From assembly GCF_001402915.1 (NCBI RefSeq), contig NZ_CP012945.1, positions 2,581,501 through 2,645,500 of the forward strand: a stretch of DNA of 64,000 nucleotides. Reading direction: 5' to 3'. Of this stretch, positions 1 to 9,422 are shown piece by piece. The notes beneath the pieces are model-generated. The model was given only the letters and a program-made list of their open reading frames with translations, made no database searches and was not told where the DNA came from. A program made the position numbers and the translations under genes. Each line of letters opens with the position of its first letter. Position 1 is the stretch's first letter. The stretch is from Devosia sp. A16. Lineage in GTDB: Bacteria; Pseudomonadota; Alphaproteobacteria; Rhizobiales; Devosiaceae.

Positions 1-885
1 TGGAACAGCCGCTTCGACTATCTCTATGTCGCGCCAGCGCTGATCGTGATGCTGATCGTCATCGGCTATCCGATCTACTACACCATCGAACTCAGCTTCT
101 TTAACACCCCGGCGAGCCTGGCGCTCAGCGCCAAGCAGTTCAACGGCCTCGACAACTACGTCACCATTCTCAGCAGTCCGATCTTCTGGAAGGTCACGTG
201 GCAGACGGTGGTCTGGACAGTGGTTTCCACCTTCTTCGCCTTCATGCTGGGGCTGGGCGCCGCGCTGGCGCTGCATCGCGAGTTCGTCGGTCGCGGCTTT
301 CTCCGTGCGCTGCTGCTGATTCCGTGGGTGGTGAGCGCGGTGGCCGCCTCCTATGTGTGGAAGTGGCTCTACCACTCCGATTTCGGCGCCATCAGCGCCA
401 TGCTGTCAGGCATCGGCCTGATCGATCGGCCGATCAACTTCATCGACAACACCAACACCTCGCTCTACGCGCTGATAGTCGTGAACGTGTGGAAGGAGTT
501 CTCCTTCGCCATGATCATGCTGATGGCGGGCCTGCAGACTGTGCCCGACACCCTGCTGCGCGCCGCGCAGGTCGATGGCGCCAGTCCCTGGCAGCGCTTC
601 TGGCATGTCACCTTCCCGCACCTCTCGGGCGTGTCGATGGTCACCTTGCTGCTGCTGGCGGTGCAGAATTTCAACTCCTTCATCATCCCGTGGATCATGA
701 CCGGCGGCGGCCCGGCCGGCTCGTCCGACATCTGGATCACCCATATCTACCAGCTCGCTTTCGGGCGGCAGCGCTGGGGCGTCGCCTCGGCCTATGCGGT
801 GATCCTGTTCATCGTGATGATGGTGCTCGGCTACTTCTATGTCCGCGCATTGACCAAGGGCGACGAGGCGAGGGCCGGCGCATGA
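1..885 (+). CDS. Sugar ABC transporter permease, MalF/UgpA type (5' partial)
   Basis: Inner-membrane subunit of a carbohydrate ABC importer. The frame is open at the window edge, so the true start lies upstream; 294 residues are visible. Several hydrophobic helices are seen, and the cytoplasmic EAA loop that docks on the ATPase reads AAQVDGASPWQRFWHVTFP near residue 190. The stop overlaps the next start (ATGA), so the two permeases are coupled. The binding protein of this system is not in the window and presumably precedes it. The dehydratase genes downstream suggest a sugar acid or uronic-acid substrate, but that is inference. Confidence 0.93.
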   Translation, partial: WNSRFDYLYVAPALIVMLIVIGYPIYYTIELSFFNTPASLALSAKQFNGLDNYVTILSSPIFWKVTWQTVVWTVVSTFFAFMLGLGAALALHREFVGRGFLRALLLIPWVVSAVAASYVWKWLYHSDFGAISAMLSGIGLIDRPINFIDNTNTSLYALIVVNVWKEFSFAMIMLMAGLQTVPDTLLRAAQVDGASPWQRFWHVTFPHLSGVSMVTLLLLAVQNFNSFIIPWIMTGGGPAGSSDIWITHIYQLAFGRQRWGVASAYAVILFIVMMVLGYFYVRALTKGDEARAGA

Positions 886-1760
886 CCATGGAACTGAGTG
901 CCGGCGCCGCCAAGCGCCGCGGGGCCGGTGGCTGGCGCTGGGCCGGCCGCATCTTCCTCGTCCTGTTGCTCGGCTTCACCGTGATGCCGATGATCTGGAT
1001 GTTCATCACCTCGCTGAAAACCGGCTTTGCGGCGATGCAGTATCCGCCGCAATGGTGGCCGGCCGAGCCGACGCTGGACAATTACTGGCGGCTGATCGAC
1101 CCCTCGGGCACCGTTGGGCGCGACTTCCTGCAGTATTTCTGGAACAGCATCTGGGTCTCGACCCTCACCACCATTCTCGCGGTGGTGGTGGCGGTGCCGG
1201 CGGCCTATGCCTTCTCGCGCTTCCGCTTCCCTGGCCGCACTTTCCTGTTCTTCGCCGTGCTGCTCAGGAACATGTTCCCGGCGGTGGTGTTCCTGGTGCC
1301 GCTGTTCATCCTGATGAAGGCGCTCGGGCTGGTGAACACCCACGGCTCGCTGATCCTCACCTACCTGACCTTTGGCCTGCCGCTCGCCATCTGGCTGCTC
1401 AAGGGGTTCTACGACAACATCCCGGTGCAGCTCGAGCAGGCGGCCCGCATCGATGGCGCGACGCGTTTCCAGGCGTTCTTCCTGATCGTCATGCCGCTGT
1501 CGACGCCGGGCATCATCGCCACCTCGATCTACAGCTTCATCGGCGCCTGGAACGAGTACATCTACGCCTACACCTTCCTCACCCGGCACGACCAGATGAC
1601 CCTGCCGGTCGGTATCCAGCGCTTCTTCTCCGAGAACGCCACCGATTGGCCGGGGCTGATGGCCGCCACCTTCATGATGAGCATCCCCGTCGTGGTGCTG
1701 TTCCTCGTCCTGCAACGCTACTTCGTGCGCGCCCTGACCGAGGGCGCCGTGAAGCACTAA
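882..1760 (+). CDS. Sugar ABC transporter permease, MalG/UgpE type
   Basis: Second membrane subunit of the same importer, 292 residues. The start ATG overlaps the stop of the first permease by four bases. The protein has an N-terminal cytoplasmic stretch, a first transmembrane helix (around residues 23-45), and about five more helices. The EAA loop [19 protein letters not shown] is typical of MalG-class subunits. Nineteen bases separate it from the ATPase gene, so permease-permease-ATPase form one transcript. No unusual residues were seen. Confidence 0.95.
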   Translation: MTMELSAGAAKRRGAGGWRWAGRIFLVLLLGFTVMPMIWMFITSLKTGFAAMQYPPQWWPAEPTLDNYWRLIDPSGTVGRDFLQYFWNSIWVSTLTTILAVVVAVPAAYAFSRFRFPGRTFLFFAVLLRNMFPAVVFLVPLFILMKALGLVNTHGSLILTYLTFGLPLAIWLLKGFYDNIPVQLEQAARIDGATRFQAFFLIVMPLSTPGIIATSIYSFIGAWNEYIYAYTFLTRHDQMTLPVGIQRFFSENATDWPGLMAATFMMSIPVVVLFLVLQRYFVRALTEGAVKH

Positions 1761-1779
1761 CAAGCTCAAGGAAACCCTT

Positions 1780-2877
1780 ATGGCTCAGGTGATCCTAAAG
1801 GACGTGGTCAAGAACTACGGCGACGTCTATGCCGTGAACCACGTGTCGCTGACCGTCGAGGACGGCGAGTTCGTGGCGCTGGTCGGCCCGTCCGGCTGCG
1901 GCAAGACCACGACGCTCAATCTGGTGGCCGGGCTCATTCCGATGTCGGGCGGCACCATCAGCATCGGCGATCGCGACGTCAGCGACCTCGATCCCAAGGA
2001 TCGCGACATCGCCATGGTGTTCCAGAACTACGCGCTCTATCCGCAGAAGTCGGTCTACAAGAACCTCGCCTTCCCGCTGCAGATGCGGAAGCTCCCCAAG
2101 GAGGAGATCGACCGGCGCGTCCAGGCGGCTGCCAAGACGCTCGACATCACCCACCTGCTCGAGCGCAAGCCGCGCGAACTGTCGGGCGGCCAGCAGCAGC
2201 GCGTCGCGCTCGGTCGTGCATTGGTGCGCGAGCCGCGTGCCTTCCTGATGGATGAGCCGCTGAGCAACCTCGATGCCAAGCTGCGCGTGCAGATGCGCTC
2301 CGAGATCAAGCGCTTCCACCAGGATCTCAAGGCCACCATCATCTACGTGACGCACGACCAGCTCGAGGCCGTCACCATGGCCGACAAGATGGCGGTGATG
2401 AATGGCGGCTTCCTGCAGCAATATGACAGCCCGGCCAATGTCTTCGCCAATCCGGTGAACATGTTCGTCGCCAGCTTCGTCGGCTCGCCCGCCATGAGCC
2501 TGATCCCGCTCACCGCTGCCTCCAAGGATGGCAGGGTGGTGTTGCAGAGCCCCGAGGGCTGGGAGCTGCCGCTCTCCGATGCCAATGGCAAGAAGGCGCT
2601 GAGCGCCAAATCCAGCAAGGTGGTGCTGGGCGGCCGTCACTCGACCATCAAGGTGCACAAATCCGAGGTGCCCGGTTCGGTGCCCGGCAAGGTCTATACC
2701 GTCGAGCCGACCGGCGACATCACCTTCGCCCAGGTGTTCGTCTCGGGCGCGGTGGTCAATGTCAGCGTCGCCCCGACCTTCCAGCTCCGGCCAGACGAAC
2801 CGGTATTCGTCGAGTTCGACCAGGAGCGCCTGCACCTGTTCGACGGTGAAACCGAGATGGCGCTCAAGCCCGCGTAA
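1780..2877 (+). CDS. Sugar ABC transporter ATP-binding protein, MalK/UgpC type
   Basis: Cytoplasmic ATPase of the importer, 365 residues, normal for the MalK/UgpC group. Walker [10 protein letters not shown] is at residues 36-44, followed by the Q-loop in VFQNYALYP, the signature LSGGQQQR, Walker [12 protein letters not shown] and the switch histidine in [12 protein letters not shown]. The last 120 residues form the TOBE-type regulatory domain. This class can serve several importers. That matters here because the importer encoded at 11701-15087 has no ATPase gene of its own. Confidence 0.96.
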   Translation: MAQVILKDVVKNYGDVYAVNHVSLTVEDGEFVALVGPSGCGKTTTLNLVAGLIPMSGGTISIGDRDVSDLDPKDRDIAMVFQNYALYPQKSVYKNLAFPLQMRKLPKEEIDRRVQAAAKTLDITHLLERKPRELSGGQQQRVALGRALVREPRAFLMDEPLSNLDAKLRVQMRSEIKRFHQDLKATIIYVTHDQLEAVTMADKMAVMNGGFLQQYDSPANVFANPVNMFVASFVGSPAMSLIPLTAASKDGRVVLQSPEGWELPLSDANGKKALSAKSSKVVLGGRHSTIKVHKSEVPGSVPGKVYTVEPTGDITFAQVFVSGAVVNVSVAPTFQLRPDEPVFVEFDQERLHLFDGETEMALKPA

Positions 2878-2945
2878 TCAGTCTGTCTATTGTCCATCCC
2901 CTCGGGCGGCCGGATCGCGACCGCCCCTAGCCGAGGCCTTACCCC

Positions 2946-4301
2946 ATGACGTCCAACCCTGCCGAAGACGCGCTCAACCGCGTCAATACCAGCTCCCGCC
3001 CGTCTGACCTCCGGATCACCGATATCCGCGTGGCCGAGATCACCGGCGCGCCGTTCCGCTCGGCGCTGCTGAAGATCTACACCAACCAGGGCATTGTCGG
3101 CCTTGGCGAAGTCCGCGACGGCGCCAGCGCCACCTATGCGCTGATGCTGAAGAGCCGGCTGCTCGGCGAGAACCCCTGCGACGTCGACCGGCTGTTCCGC
3201 CGCATCAAGCAGTTCGGCGGCCATGGCCGCCAGGGCGGCGGCGTTTCGGCCGTCGAGATCGCCTTGTGGGATCTCGCCGGCAAGGCCTATGGCGCGCCGA
3301 TCTACCAGATGCTGGGCGGCAAGTTCCGCGACAAGGTCCGCTGCTATTGCGATACCGATGCCGACCGGCCGAGCGGCACCGAGATGGGCAAGCGCCTGAA
3401 GGAGCGCATGGACAAGGGGTTCACCTTTTTGAAGATGGACCTCGGGCTGATGGAAATCGCCCACATTCCCGGCGCCGTGGTCGGCCCGGCCGGCGTGCTC
3501 GAGGGGTTCAAGCAGCATGCCGGCGGCATCCGCGCCACGAACAACGAGGAGCGCAAGGCGCGCAACCTCGTCTATGACGCGCAAAACGTCATGCACCCCT
3601 TCACCGGTCTCCACTTCTCCGAAAAGGGCCTCGATCTGCTCGAGCAGTACATCGCCGAAGTGCGTGAGGTGATCGGGCCGGAAATTCCGCTGGCCATCGA
3701 CCATCTCGGCCACATCTCGCTGCAGGACGGCATCCGGCTGGCGCAGCGGATCGAGAAATACACCCCGGCCTGGCTCGAGGATGTCATCCCCTGGCAGCAC
3801 GCCGAGAGCTATCGCCGGCTGCAGGAAGCGACCTCGGTGCCGATCTGCACCGGCGAGGACATCTACCTCAAGGAAGGGTTCGAGCCGCTGTTCAATGCCG
3901 GCATCGCGGTCATCCACCCCGATATCCTCACCACCGGCGGCATCCTCGAAACCAAGAAGATCGGCGATGCGGCGCAGGACCATGGCATCGCCATGGCCAT
4001 CCACATGGCCGAGAGCCCGATCGCCGCGATCGCCGCCGCCCATATCGCCACGGCCACCGAGAACTTCCTGGCGCTCGAATATCACTCGGTCGATGTGCCG
4101 TGGTGGGACGACATCGTCACCGGTTTCGATGGCCCCATCGTCAGGAACGGCTTCATCGAACTCAGCGACAAGCCGGGCCTCGGCATCGACGACGTCAACG
4201 ACGAGGTGCTGCTGCAGCACCTGCAGCCGGGCGTCACCGGCATCTGGCAGCCGACCGATCAGTGGGACGACGACATGTCCTGGGACCGGACCTGGAGCTG
4301 A
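2946..4301 (+). CDS. Enolase-superfamily (mandelate racemase/muconate lactonizing) enzyme, substrate unknown
   Basis: A 451-residue enolase-superfamily protein, probably a sugar-acid dehydratase or epimerase. It has an N-terminal capping domain followed by a (beta/alpha)-barrel. Probable metal ligands are the D of AIDHLGH, the E of WLEDVIP and the E of TGEDIY; a K-x-D pair (LKMD) and a His (AIHMAE) are candidate acid/base residues. It is longer than ManD or DgoD because of about 30 extra N-terminal residues and a long loop after LKMD. A GC-rich hairpin lies in the 68-base gap after the ATPase gene. I cannot name the substrate. Confidence 0.85.
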   Translation: MTSNPAEDALNRVNTSSRPSDLRITDIRVAEITGAPFRSALLKIYTNQGIVGLGEVRDGASATYALMLKSRLLGENPCDVDRLFRRIKQFGGHGRQGGGVSAVEIALWDLAGKAYGAPIYQMLGGKFRDKVRCYCDTDADRPSGTEMGKRLKERMDKGFTFLKMDLGLMEIAHIPGAVVGPAGVLEGFKQHAGGIRATNNEERKARNLVYDAQNVMHPFTGLHFSEKGLDLLEQYIAEVREVIGPEIPLAIDHLGHISLQDGIRLAQRIEKYTPAWLEDVIPWQHAESYRRLQEATSVPICTGEDIYLKEGFEPLFNAGIAVIHPDILTTGGILETKKIGDAAQDHGIAMAIHMAESPIAAIAAAHIATATENFLALEYHSVDVPWWDDIVTGFDGPIVRNGFIELSDKPGLGIDDVNDEVLLQHLQPGVTGIWQPTDQWDDDMSWDRTWS

Positions 4302-4311
4302 TGGGCCCAAA

Positions 4312-5523
4312 ATGAAGATCACGGACATCAAGGTCATCGTCTGCTCCCCCGGCCGCAACTTCACCACGGTGAAGATCATGACTGACGAGGGCGTCTACGG
4401 CATCGGTGACGGCACGGTAAACGGTCGCGAACTTTCCGTGGTTTCCTACATCCAGGACCACATCGCCCCCACCCTCATCGGCAAGGACCCGCTGCGCACC
4501 GAGGACATCTGGCAGTTCCTCTACAAGGGCGCCTACTGGCGTCGCGGCCCGATCACCATGGCGGCGATCGCAGCAATCGACGTGGCGCTGTGGGACATCA
4601 AGGCCAAGGTCGCGGGCATGCCGCTGTACCAGTTGCTCGGCGGCAAGTCGCGCGACAAGGTCATGGTCTACAAGCATGTCGGCGGCATCGACATCCCCGA
4701 GGTGGTGGACGGCGTGCAGAAGATGCGCGAGCAGGGCCTCGATGCCATTCGCGCCCAGGTATCGATCCCCGGCCTGCCGCCGATCTATGGCACGGGCCCC
4801 TCGACCGACCAGGCTGCCGGCGGCATGATCAAGCCGATCGTGGCCGAAGAAGTCTGGGCGACGCACAAATACATGCCGCTGGTGCCCAAGCTCTTCGAAG
4901 CCCTGCGCGATGCAGTGGGCTGGGACGTGCACCTCCTGCACGACGTGCACCATCGCCTCACCCCGATCGAGGCCGCTCGCCTCGGCAAGGATCTCGAGCC
5001 CTACCGCCTGTTCTGGCTGGAGGATGCGGTGCCGGCCGAGCTGCAGGAGGGCTTCCGCATTATCCGCCAGCACACCACTCAGCCGCTGGCCGTCGGCGAG
5101 ATCTTCAACTCGGTCTACGACACCACGACCCTGATCCAGGAGCAGCTGATCGACTACATCCGCGTCACTGCCGTGCACGCGGGAGGTGTCACCGGGATCA
5201 AGAAGATCTTCGACTTCGCTTCGATCTACCACGTGAAGTCGGCCTGTCACGGCCCCATGGACATGTCGCCTATCTGCATGGGCGCCAACGTCCATGTCGA
5301 CACTGCGATCAACAATTTCGGCATCCAGGAGTTCACCGGCTACACCAAGGAGACGTACGACGTCTTCAAGTGCGACTGGCGCTACGACCGCGGCTATCTC
5401 TACCCCAACGAGACTCCTGGCCACGGCACCGACTTCGATGAAGAGCTTGCCGCCAAGTACCCATACCAAGCCGCCTATCTGCCCGTCGCCCGTCTCGAAG
5501 ACGGCAGCATGACCAGCTGGTGA
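4312..5523 (+). CDS. manD: D-mannonate dehydratase, enolase superfamily (ManD/RspA type)
   Basis: Converts D-mannonate to 2-keto-3-deoxy-D-gluconate in hexuronate catabolism. At 403 residues it matches the ManD family length and keeps its landmarks: the barrel metal ligands in [16 protein letters not shown] and AVGEIF, and the conserved AVHAGG and [10 protein letters not shown] segments late in the barrel. The start follows the previous stop by ten bases. Members of this family vary from highly efficient mannonate dehydratases to weak gluconate dehydratases, so the physiological substrate is inferred. The unrelated mannonate dehydratase UxuA is encoded at 10499-11548, so the function may be duplicated. 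Confidence 0.9.
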   Translation: MKITDIKVIVCSPGRNFTTVKIMTDEGVYGIGDGTVNGRELSVVSYIQDHIAPTLIGKDPLRTEDIWQFLYKGAYWRRGPITMAAIAAIDVALWDIKAKVAGMPLYQLLGGKSRDKVMVYKHVGGIDIPEVVDGVQKMREQGLDAIRAQVSIPGLPPIYGTGPSTDQAAGGMIKPIVAEEVWATHKYMPLVPKLFEALRDAVGWDVHLLHDVHHRLTPIEAARLGKDLEPYRLFWLEDAVPAELQEGFRIIRQHTTQPLAVGEIFNSVYDTTTLIQEQLIDYIRVTAVHAGGVTGIKKIFDFASIYHVKSACHGPMDMSPICMGANVHVDTAINNFGIQEFTGYTKETYDVFKCDWRYDRGYLYPNETPGHGTDFDEELAAKYPYQAAYLPVARLEDGSMTSW

Positions 5524-5533
5524 GGAGCCCCAA

Positions 5534-6691
5534 GTGAAGATCACCGCCATCAAGCCGTACCCGGTCTGGGTCGGCCATCGCAACCAGCTGATCGTCAAGG
5601 TCGAGACCGATGCCGGCATTTTCGGCTGGGGCGAAAGCGGCCTGTCCGGCCGCGAGAAAGCCGTCGTCGGCGCGCTCGAGCACTATGCGCAGTTCCTCGT
5701 CGGGCGCGACCCGATGCAGATCGGCGCGCTGTGGCAGGAAATGTACCGCAGCCAGTATTTCGAGGGCGGGCGGGTGCTGACCGCCGCGCAATCGGCGCTC
5801 GACATCGCGCTCTACGATATCAAGGGCAAGGCGCTGGGCGTTCCGGTCTACGAGCTGTTGGGCGGCAAGCATCGCAACGTCATCCCGACCTTCGCTTCGA
5901 CCGGCTCCATCAGTGGTGACGAGACCATCGAAGAGGCGAGAAAGCTGATGGCGCGCGGCTGGTCCACCATCCGCTTCTTCCCGGCCGAGTGGAACGACGC
6001 ACAGGGGATTTTCGAGCCGCGCGAGTCGATCGGCAAGACGGCGAAGTTCCTCGTCAAGGCGCGCGAAGCGCTGGGCGAGACCGTGGTGCTGGGCATCGAC
6101 TACCACCACCGGCTGTCGGTCGCCGAGGCCGCGAGCTTCTGCCAGAAGATGCCCTCGGGTACGATCGACTTTCTCGAGGAGCCGATCCGCGACGAGACGC
6201 CGGAGGCTTATGAGAACCTCAGGAAACTCACCGATGTGCAGTTCGCCATCGGCGAGGAATTTTCCTCCAAGTGGCAGTTCCTGCCTTACATCGAGCGCGG
6301 CATCCACCAGTACAACCGGCTCGACCTCTGCAATGTCGGCGGCTTCACCGAGGCGATGAAGGTCGCCGGCTGGTCCGAGGCGCACTATGTGGACCTGATG
6401 CCGCACAACCCGCTGGGGCCGATCTGCACCGCGGCGACCATCCACTTCTCCGCCGCGACCCCGAACTTCTTCGCGCTCGAGGTGCGGGCCAACGCCACCG
6501 ACCTCTATGCCGGCACGCCCACTGCGGAGCTGTTCCCGCAAATGCCGATGCTCGATGGCGCGGTGTTCCAGGTGCCGGATGCCCCGGGGCTCGGCATCGA
6601 GATCAACGAAAAGCTGCTCGACACCGACAGCTTCAAGTTCTGGGAGGCGCCCCATCTGAAGCGCCGCGACGGTTCGGTTACGAACTGGTAA
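5534..6691 (+). CDS. Enolase-superfamily sugar-acid dehydratase, galactonate-dehydratase-like
   Basis: A 385-residue mandelate-racemase-group enzyme resembling D-galactonate dehydratase (DgoD). The initiation codon is GTG, ten bases after the manD stop, with GAGG upstream. Metal-ligand segments are GIDYHHRL, FLEEPIRDE and AIGEEFS. A late catalytic-type His occurs in MPHNPLGPICTA, the DgoD-like motif. The product would be a 2-keto-3-deoxy sugar acid. Three adjacent, clearly different superfamily members suggest that one transcript handles several acid sugars. The exact substrate cannot be settled from sequence. Confidence 0.85.
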   Translation: MKITAIKPYPVWVGHRNQLIVKVETDAGIFGWGESGLSGREKAVVGALEHYAQFLVGRDPMQIGALWQEMYRSQYFEGGRVLTAAQSALDIALYDIKGKALGVPVYELLGGKHRNVIPTFASTGSISGDETIEEARKLMARGWSTIRFFPAEWNDAQGIFEPRESIGKTAKFLVKAREALGETVVLGIDYHHRLSVAEAASFCQKMPSGTIDFLEEPIRDETPEAYENLRKLTDVQFAIGEEFSSKWQFLPYIERGIHQYNRLDLCNVGGFTEAMKVAGWSEAHYVDLMPHNPLGPICTAATIHFSAATPNFFALEVRANATDLYAGTPTAELFPQMPMLDGAVFQVPDAPGLGIEINEKLLDTDSFKFWEAPHLKRRDGSVTNW

Positions 6692-6719
6692 GACCCAAAC
6701 CCATTTGGAGGAGACGTAT

Positions 6720-7490
6720 ATGGTCCACATCATGCAAAGCCCGATCCCGGCGTTCAAGCGACCGAGCAAGGACATCATCGCCGCGCTCAAGGATATCGGC
6801 ACAGCCACCGTCGCCGGCTCGCTCGGTCATGCCGGCTTCCGCAACCCGCACATGGTCGGCCCGGTCAGCCAGTATAAGGGCAAGTCCATCGTCGGCACGG
6901 CCCTGACCCTGCAGTTCATGCCGCAGCGCCCGGATCTGTTCAGCGAAGGCGAGTATTCCGATCCCGAAAAGCAACTGCACCGCCACGTCCTCTACGAGGT
7001 CGAGGAAGGCGACGTGGTCGTCGTCGATGCGCGCGGCGACATGAGCTCGGGCGTCTTCGGCGACATGATGTCGACCTACTTCAAGGGCCGCAAAGGCGCC
7101 GGCATCGTCATCGACGGCGTGATGCGCGACAAGCCGAACGTCGACAAGCTCGACCTCGCCATCTGGATGCGCGGCTGGACCCCCAACTACCACGTCCAGG
7201 TTTCGATCTGGCCGTCGGCGGTCAACGTGCCGATCTCCTGCGGTGGCGTCATGGTGATTCCGGGCGACATCATCATGGCCGACGACGACGGCGTCGTGGT
7301 GCTGCCGCAGTCGATGGCCGAAAAAGTCATCGAGGATTCGCAGAAGCACGCCGAGTGGGAAGTGTTCAGCCGCGAAAAGCTCACCGCCGGTGAATCGCTC
7401 CGCCGCTACTACCCGCTGCACCCCGATGCCGAGGAAGAATACCAGGCCTGGCGCAAGGCCAAGGGCCTGCCGCCGAGCCCCAGCCACTGA
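6720..7490 (+). CDS. RraA-like / HMG-aldolase-family protein
   Basis: A 256-residue member of the RraA / 4-hydroxy-4-methyl-2-oxoglutarate aldolase family. These enzymes cleave or decarboxylate oxo-acids with a divalent metal; others bind RNase E. The family landmarks are SLGHAGFRN, VVVDARGDMSSGVFGDMMS and GIVIDGVMRD, the last holding the conserved R-D pair. ATG at 6720 is preferred over an upstream TTG because GGAGGAG lies seven bases before it. As the last gene of a dehydratase operon, a retro-aldol step on a 2-keto-3-deoxy acid is a reasonable but unproved role. A terminator hairpin follows. Confidence 0.85.
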   Translation: MVHIMQSPIPAFKRPSKDIIAALKDIGTATVAGSLGHAGFRNPHMVGPVSQYKGKSIVGTALTLQFMPQRPDLFSEGEYSDPEKQLHRHVLYEVEEGDVVVVDARGDMSSGVFGDMMSTYFKGRKGAGIVIDGVMRDKPNVDKLDLAIWMRGWTPNYHVQVSIWPSAVNVPISCGGVMVIPGDIIMADDDGVVVLPQSMAEKVIEDSQKHAEWEVFSREKLTAGESLRRYYPLHPDAEEEYQAWRKAKGLPPSPSH

Positions 7491-7519
7491 GGCAAGGTAT
7501 CCCCGCAGGATGTGAAGGG

Positions 7520-7547
7520 AAGGGCGCCGCAGGGCGCCCTTCTTCTG
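7520..7547 (+). terminator. Probable intrinsic terminator of the dehydratase operon
   Basis: A nine-base-pair stem (AAGGGCGCC / GGCGCCCTT) with a four-base loop is followed by CTTCT. It lies 30 bases after the stop of the RraA-like gene. The stem is strong and the tail short and T-rich rather than a pure T run. Confidence 0.65.
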
Positions 7548-7576
7548 TATCTGACCGGAGTCGGAAGTGCAGTGCG

Positions 7577-7763
7577 TAAACCCCTCACCCGTCTCGGCCT
7601 TCGGCCGATCCACCCTCTCCCCGACGGGGAGAGGAATAAGAGGGGAGCGCTGCACTCTCGGTATTCTTCTCCCCGTCGGGTCACGGGACGAGGGCATAGC
7701 CCTCGCCCGGAGGTGGCGCGTACAGCGGACGACGGCAAAGCCGTCGCCGCGGCCGGATGAGGG
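7577..7763. repeat. Palindromic intergenic repeat (type A)
   Basis: This fills most of the 335-base gap between the RraA-like gene and dmeF. It begins with CCCCTCACCCG and contains a hairpin built on CTCTCCCC / GGGGAGAG plus further short stems. Related copies occur at 13519, 18107, 22482, 26128, 44312 and 57355. No gene was seen in the gap. Confidence 0.75.
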
Positions 7764-7825
7764 GAAAGCCGCGATGGCGGCGGCTATATGAAAGGTCAAA
7801 CACCTGACAACCGCCGCGCCGCTGC

Positions 7826-8800
7826 TCACGCCGTCACCGCCTCCACTTCGATCGTCACATGCGACAGCCGCTCGAGATGCGCCAGCCTGGCCTTGTAGGC
7901 GCTCGGGCTGAGCGGCGTCCGGCTGACGATCGAGACGATGGCGGCGTGGTGACCAGGGCCGACCTGCCAGACATGCAGGTCGGCAATCCGGTCGTCGCCG
8001 GTTTCGATGGCGCGCCGCACCGCCTCGGGCAGTTGCTCGGAAGCGGGCAGGTAGTCGACCAGCACCGTGCCGGTGTCGCGGATCAGGCCCCATGACCAGC
8101 GGGCGATCACCAGGGCGCCGATAATGCCCATTGCCGGGTCCATCCAGGCCCAGCCGAACTGGCTGCCGGCCACCAGCGCCATGATGGCCAGCACCGAGGT
8201 GAGCGCATCCGCCAGCACGTGGAGGTAGGCGGCGCGCAGGTTGTTGTCGCGCCCTGCCGCGTGGTCATGATGATGGTCGTGCGCACCATGGTCGCGGTGG
8301 TCATGGTCATGGTGGTGATCGTGAGGGTGCCCGTGCCCATGCCCATGGTGCTGATGGCGGTCATGCAGGATCCACGCCGAGACGAGGTTCACCGCCAGTC
8401 CGATCACCGCCACGGCGATGGCCTGCGGGAAGCTGATCGACACCGGGGCGAACAGTCGCAACAGGCTCTCCCAGCCGATCAGCAGTGCGATCAGCGCCAG
8501 GACGATGGCGCTGGCGAAGCCGGCGAGGTCGCCCAGCCGGCCGGTGCCGAAGGTGAAACGGCTGTCGGCGGCATGCCGCCGCGCGAACAGATAGGCGAGC
8601 GCGGCGATCAGCAACGCCGCGGCATGGGTCGACATGTGCCAGCCATCGGCCACCAGCGCCATCGAACCGTAAAAGTTGCCGGCGACGATCTCGGCCACCA
8701 TCATCGTGGCGGTCAGCGCGATGACGATCCAGGTGCGGCGGGCGTTCCGATCGTGATCGGCGCCGAGGAAGTCGTGGCTATGGGTAGCGCTCAGGCTCAT
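7826..8800 (-). CDS. dmeF: Cation diffusion facilitator (Co/Ni/Zn efflux), DmeF-like
   Basis: A 324-residue CDF-family inner-membrane exporter of divalent metals. It has six predicted helices, a helix-2 metal site in ADGWHMSTH, and a helix-5 site in HVLADALTS. Between helices 4 and 5 lies a very His/Asp-rich cytoplasmic loop starting HDRHQHHGHGHGHPHD, typical of DmeF. The C-terminal cytoplasmic domain follows. ATG at 8800 overlaps the stop of the CsoR/RcnR-type repressor gene (ATGA). The pairing is the rhizobial dmeRF arrangement, known for cobalt and nickel resistance, so Co/Ni is the likely cargo. Confidence 0.92.
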   Translation of the reverse strand: MSLSATHSHDFLGADHDRNARRTWIVIALTATMMVAEIVAGNFYGSMALVADGWHMSTHAAALLIAALAYLFARRHAADSRFTFGTGRLGDLAGFASAIVLALIALLIGWESLLRLFAPVSISFPQAIAVAVIGLAVNLVSAWILHDRHQHHGHGHGHPHDHHHDHDHRDHGAHDHHHDHAAGRDNNLRAAYLHVLADALTSVLAIMALVAGSQFGWAWMDPAMGIIGALVIARWSWGLIRDTGTVLVDYLPASEQLPEAVRRAIETGDDRIADLHVWQVGPGHHAAIVSIVSRTPLSPSAYKARLAHLERLSHVTIEVEAVTA

Positions 8801-9069
8801 CTCAGGTAGGTCCGCACCACGTCGATCAGTTCCTCGCCACCCTGCCGGCGTTCGGCTTCTCCGGCTGGCGCCAGCACATGGTGGGTGATGTGCTCTTCGA
8901 TCAGCTCGGCAGTGAGCCCGGTCACGGCGCCGCGCACCGAAGCAACCAGCTGCAGGATTTCCGGACAGCCCAGCTCGGCCTCGAGCGCCCGCTCCACCGC
9001 CTCCACCTGCCCCTTGATCCGTCGCACCCGCGCCAGCAGCGCAGCCTTGTGTTTCGTCGTATGGCTCAT
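8797..9069 (-). CDS. dmeR: Metal-sensing repressor, RcnR/CsoR family (DmeR-like)
   Basis: A 90-residue all-helical repressor of the DUF156 family. The ligand set H3, C35, H60, H64 is the one that defines the Ni/Co sensor RcnR, and not the Cys-His-Cys set of copper sensors; I counted these positions directly. It is expected to release the operator at 9076-9099 when Co or Ni is bound, derepressing itself and dmeF, with which its stop codon overlaps. Confidence 0.92.
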   Translation of the reverse strand: MSHTTKHKAALLARVRRIKGQVEAVERALEAELGCPEILQLVASVRGAVTGLTAELIEEHITHHVLAPAGEAERRQGGEELIDVVRTYLR

Positions 9070-9075
9070 GGCCGA

Positions 9076-9099
9076 ATAGTATAGGGGGGTACCCTATAT
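9076..9099. promoter_or_regulatory. Probable DmeR/RcnR-type operator
   Basis: A six-G tract (GGGGGG) is flanked by ATAGTATA on the left and TACCCTATAT on the right, seven bases upstream of the dmeR start. RcnR/CsoR-family tetramers bind such G-tract sites flanked by A/T-rich inverted repeats. The position fits autorepression of dmeRF. Confidence 0.75.
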
Positions 9100-9129
9100 G
9101 GCAAGCCAGGCTGCGCGCTCGTTCTTGAT

Positions 9130-9245
9130 CGGGATGGCGGGTGGGATCCGGCGAGGCGACAGCTTGCGCTGTCACCGGCGTCGTGCCGCCTCGCACCCCC
9201 ACCGAGCTGCGCTAGCTCGCTAACGCTCCCAAGCTTCGCTTGCCT
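9130..9245. repeat. Left part of palindromic repeat interrupted by the first IS110 element
   Basis: This contains several short inverted repeats (ACAGCTTGCGCTGT, GAGCTGCGCTAGCTC, AAGCTTCGCTT) and stops abruptly at GCTTGCCT, where the insertion element begins. The matching right part resumes at 10367 with CCCCCCTCAAAGGGGAGG. A related, uninterrupted copy occurs in the opposite orientation at 32785-32850. Confidence 0.7.
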
Positions 9246-9422
9246 TGTAACTTGGACTCATCCGCATCTGATAAAGTTCCAGGTGCGGTGAGCCGCAGCA
9301 GTACGACGCTTGCCTGGGTGTTGGAGCCCGTGGGGGAGCGGGTTTCGCTGCGGCTCGATCCATTGATCCCGAACAGTCGCTTGGGCCGCTTGGCGAGCCC
9401 GTTTGCGCAAGGATGGGAGGCA
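9246..9422 (+). ncRNA. Predicted IS110 bridge RNA (left-end non-coding region)
   Basis: The 177 bases before the transposase contain four guide-like matches in the expected order. CGCTTGCCT (9307-9315) equals the left flank plus core (9237-9245). GGGGGAG (9332-9338) is the reverse complement of the right flank CTCCCCC (10365-10371). ACAGTCGCT (9373-9381) equals the right end of the element (10358-10366). CAAG (9408-9411) complements the left-end start CTTG. A GGG...CCC hairpin separates each pair. Known IS110 bridge RNAs carry a target loop and a donor loop of this kind. Confidence 0.8.

Noticed and set aside
2694-4379. A 561-codon open frame antisense to the first enolase-superfamily gene
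   Set aside because: No recognisable motif; a composition shadow of the real gene.
8801-9202. Extending dmeF upstream through dmeR to give a 458-residue protein
   Set aside because: The added part is out-of-frame dmeR sequence. The ATG at 8800 overlaps the dmeR stop and gives a normal CDF protein.
9240-9422. Starting the IS110 transposase 61 codons earlier
   Set aside because: The added segment covers the element's left boundary and the predicted bridge RNA, and it has no homology to transposases; ATG at 9423 has a good ribosome site.
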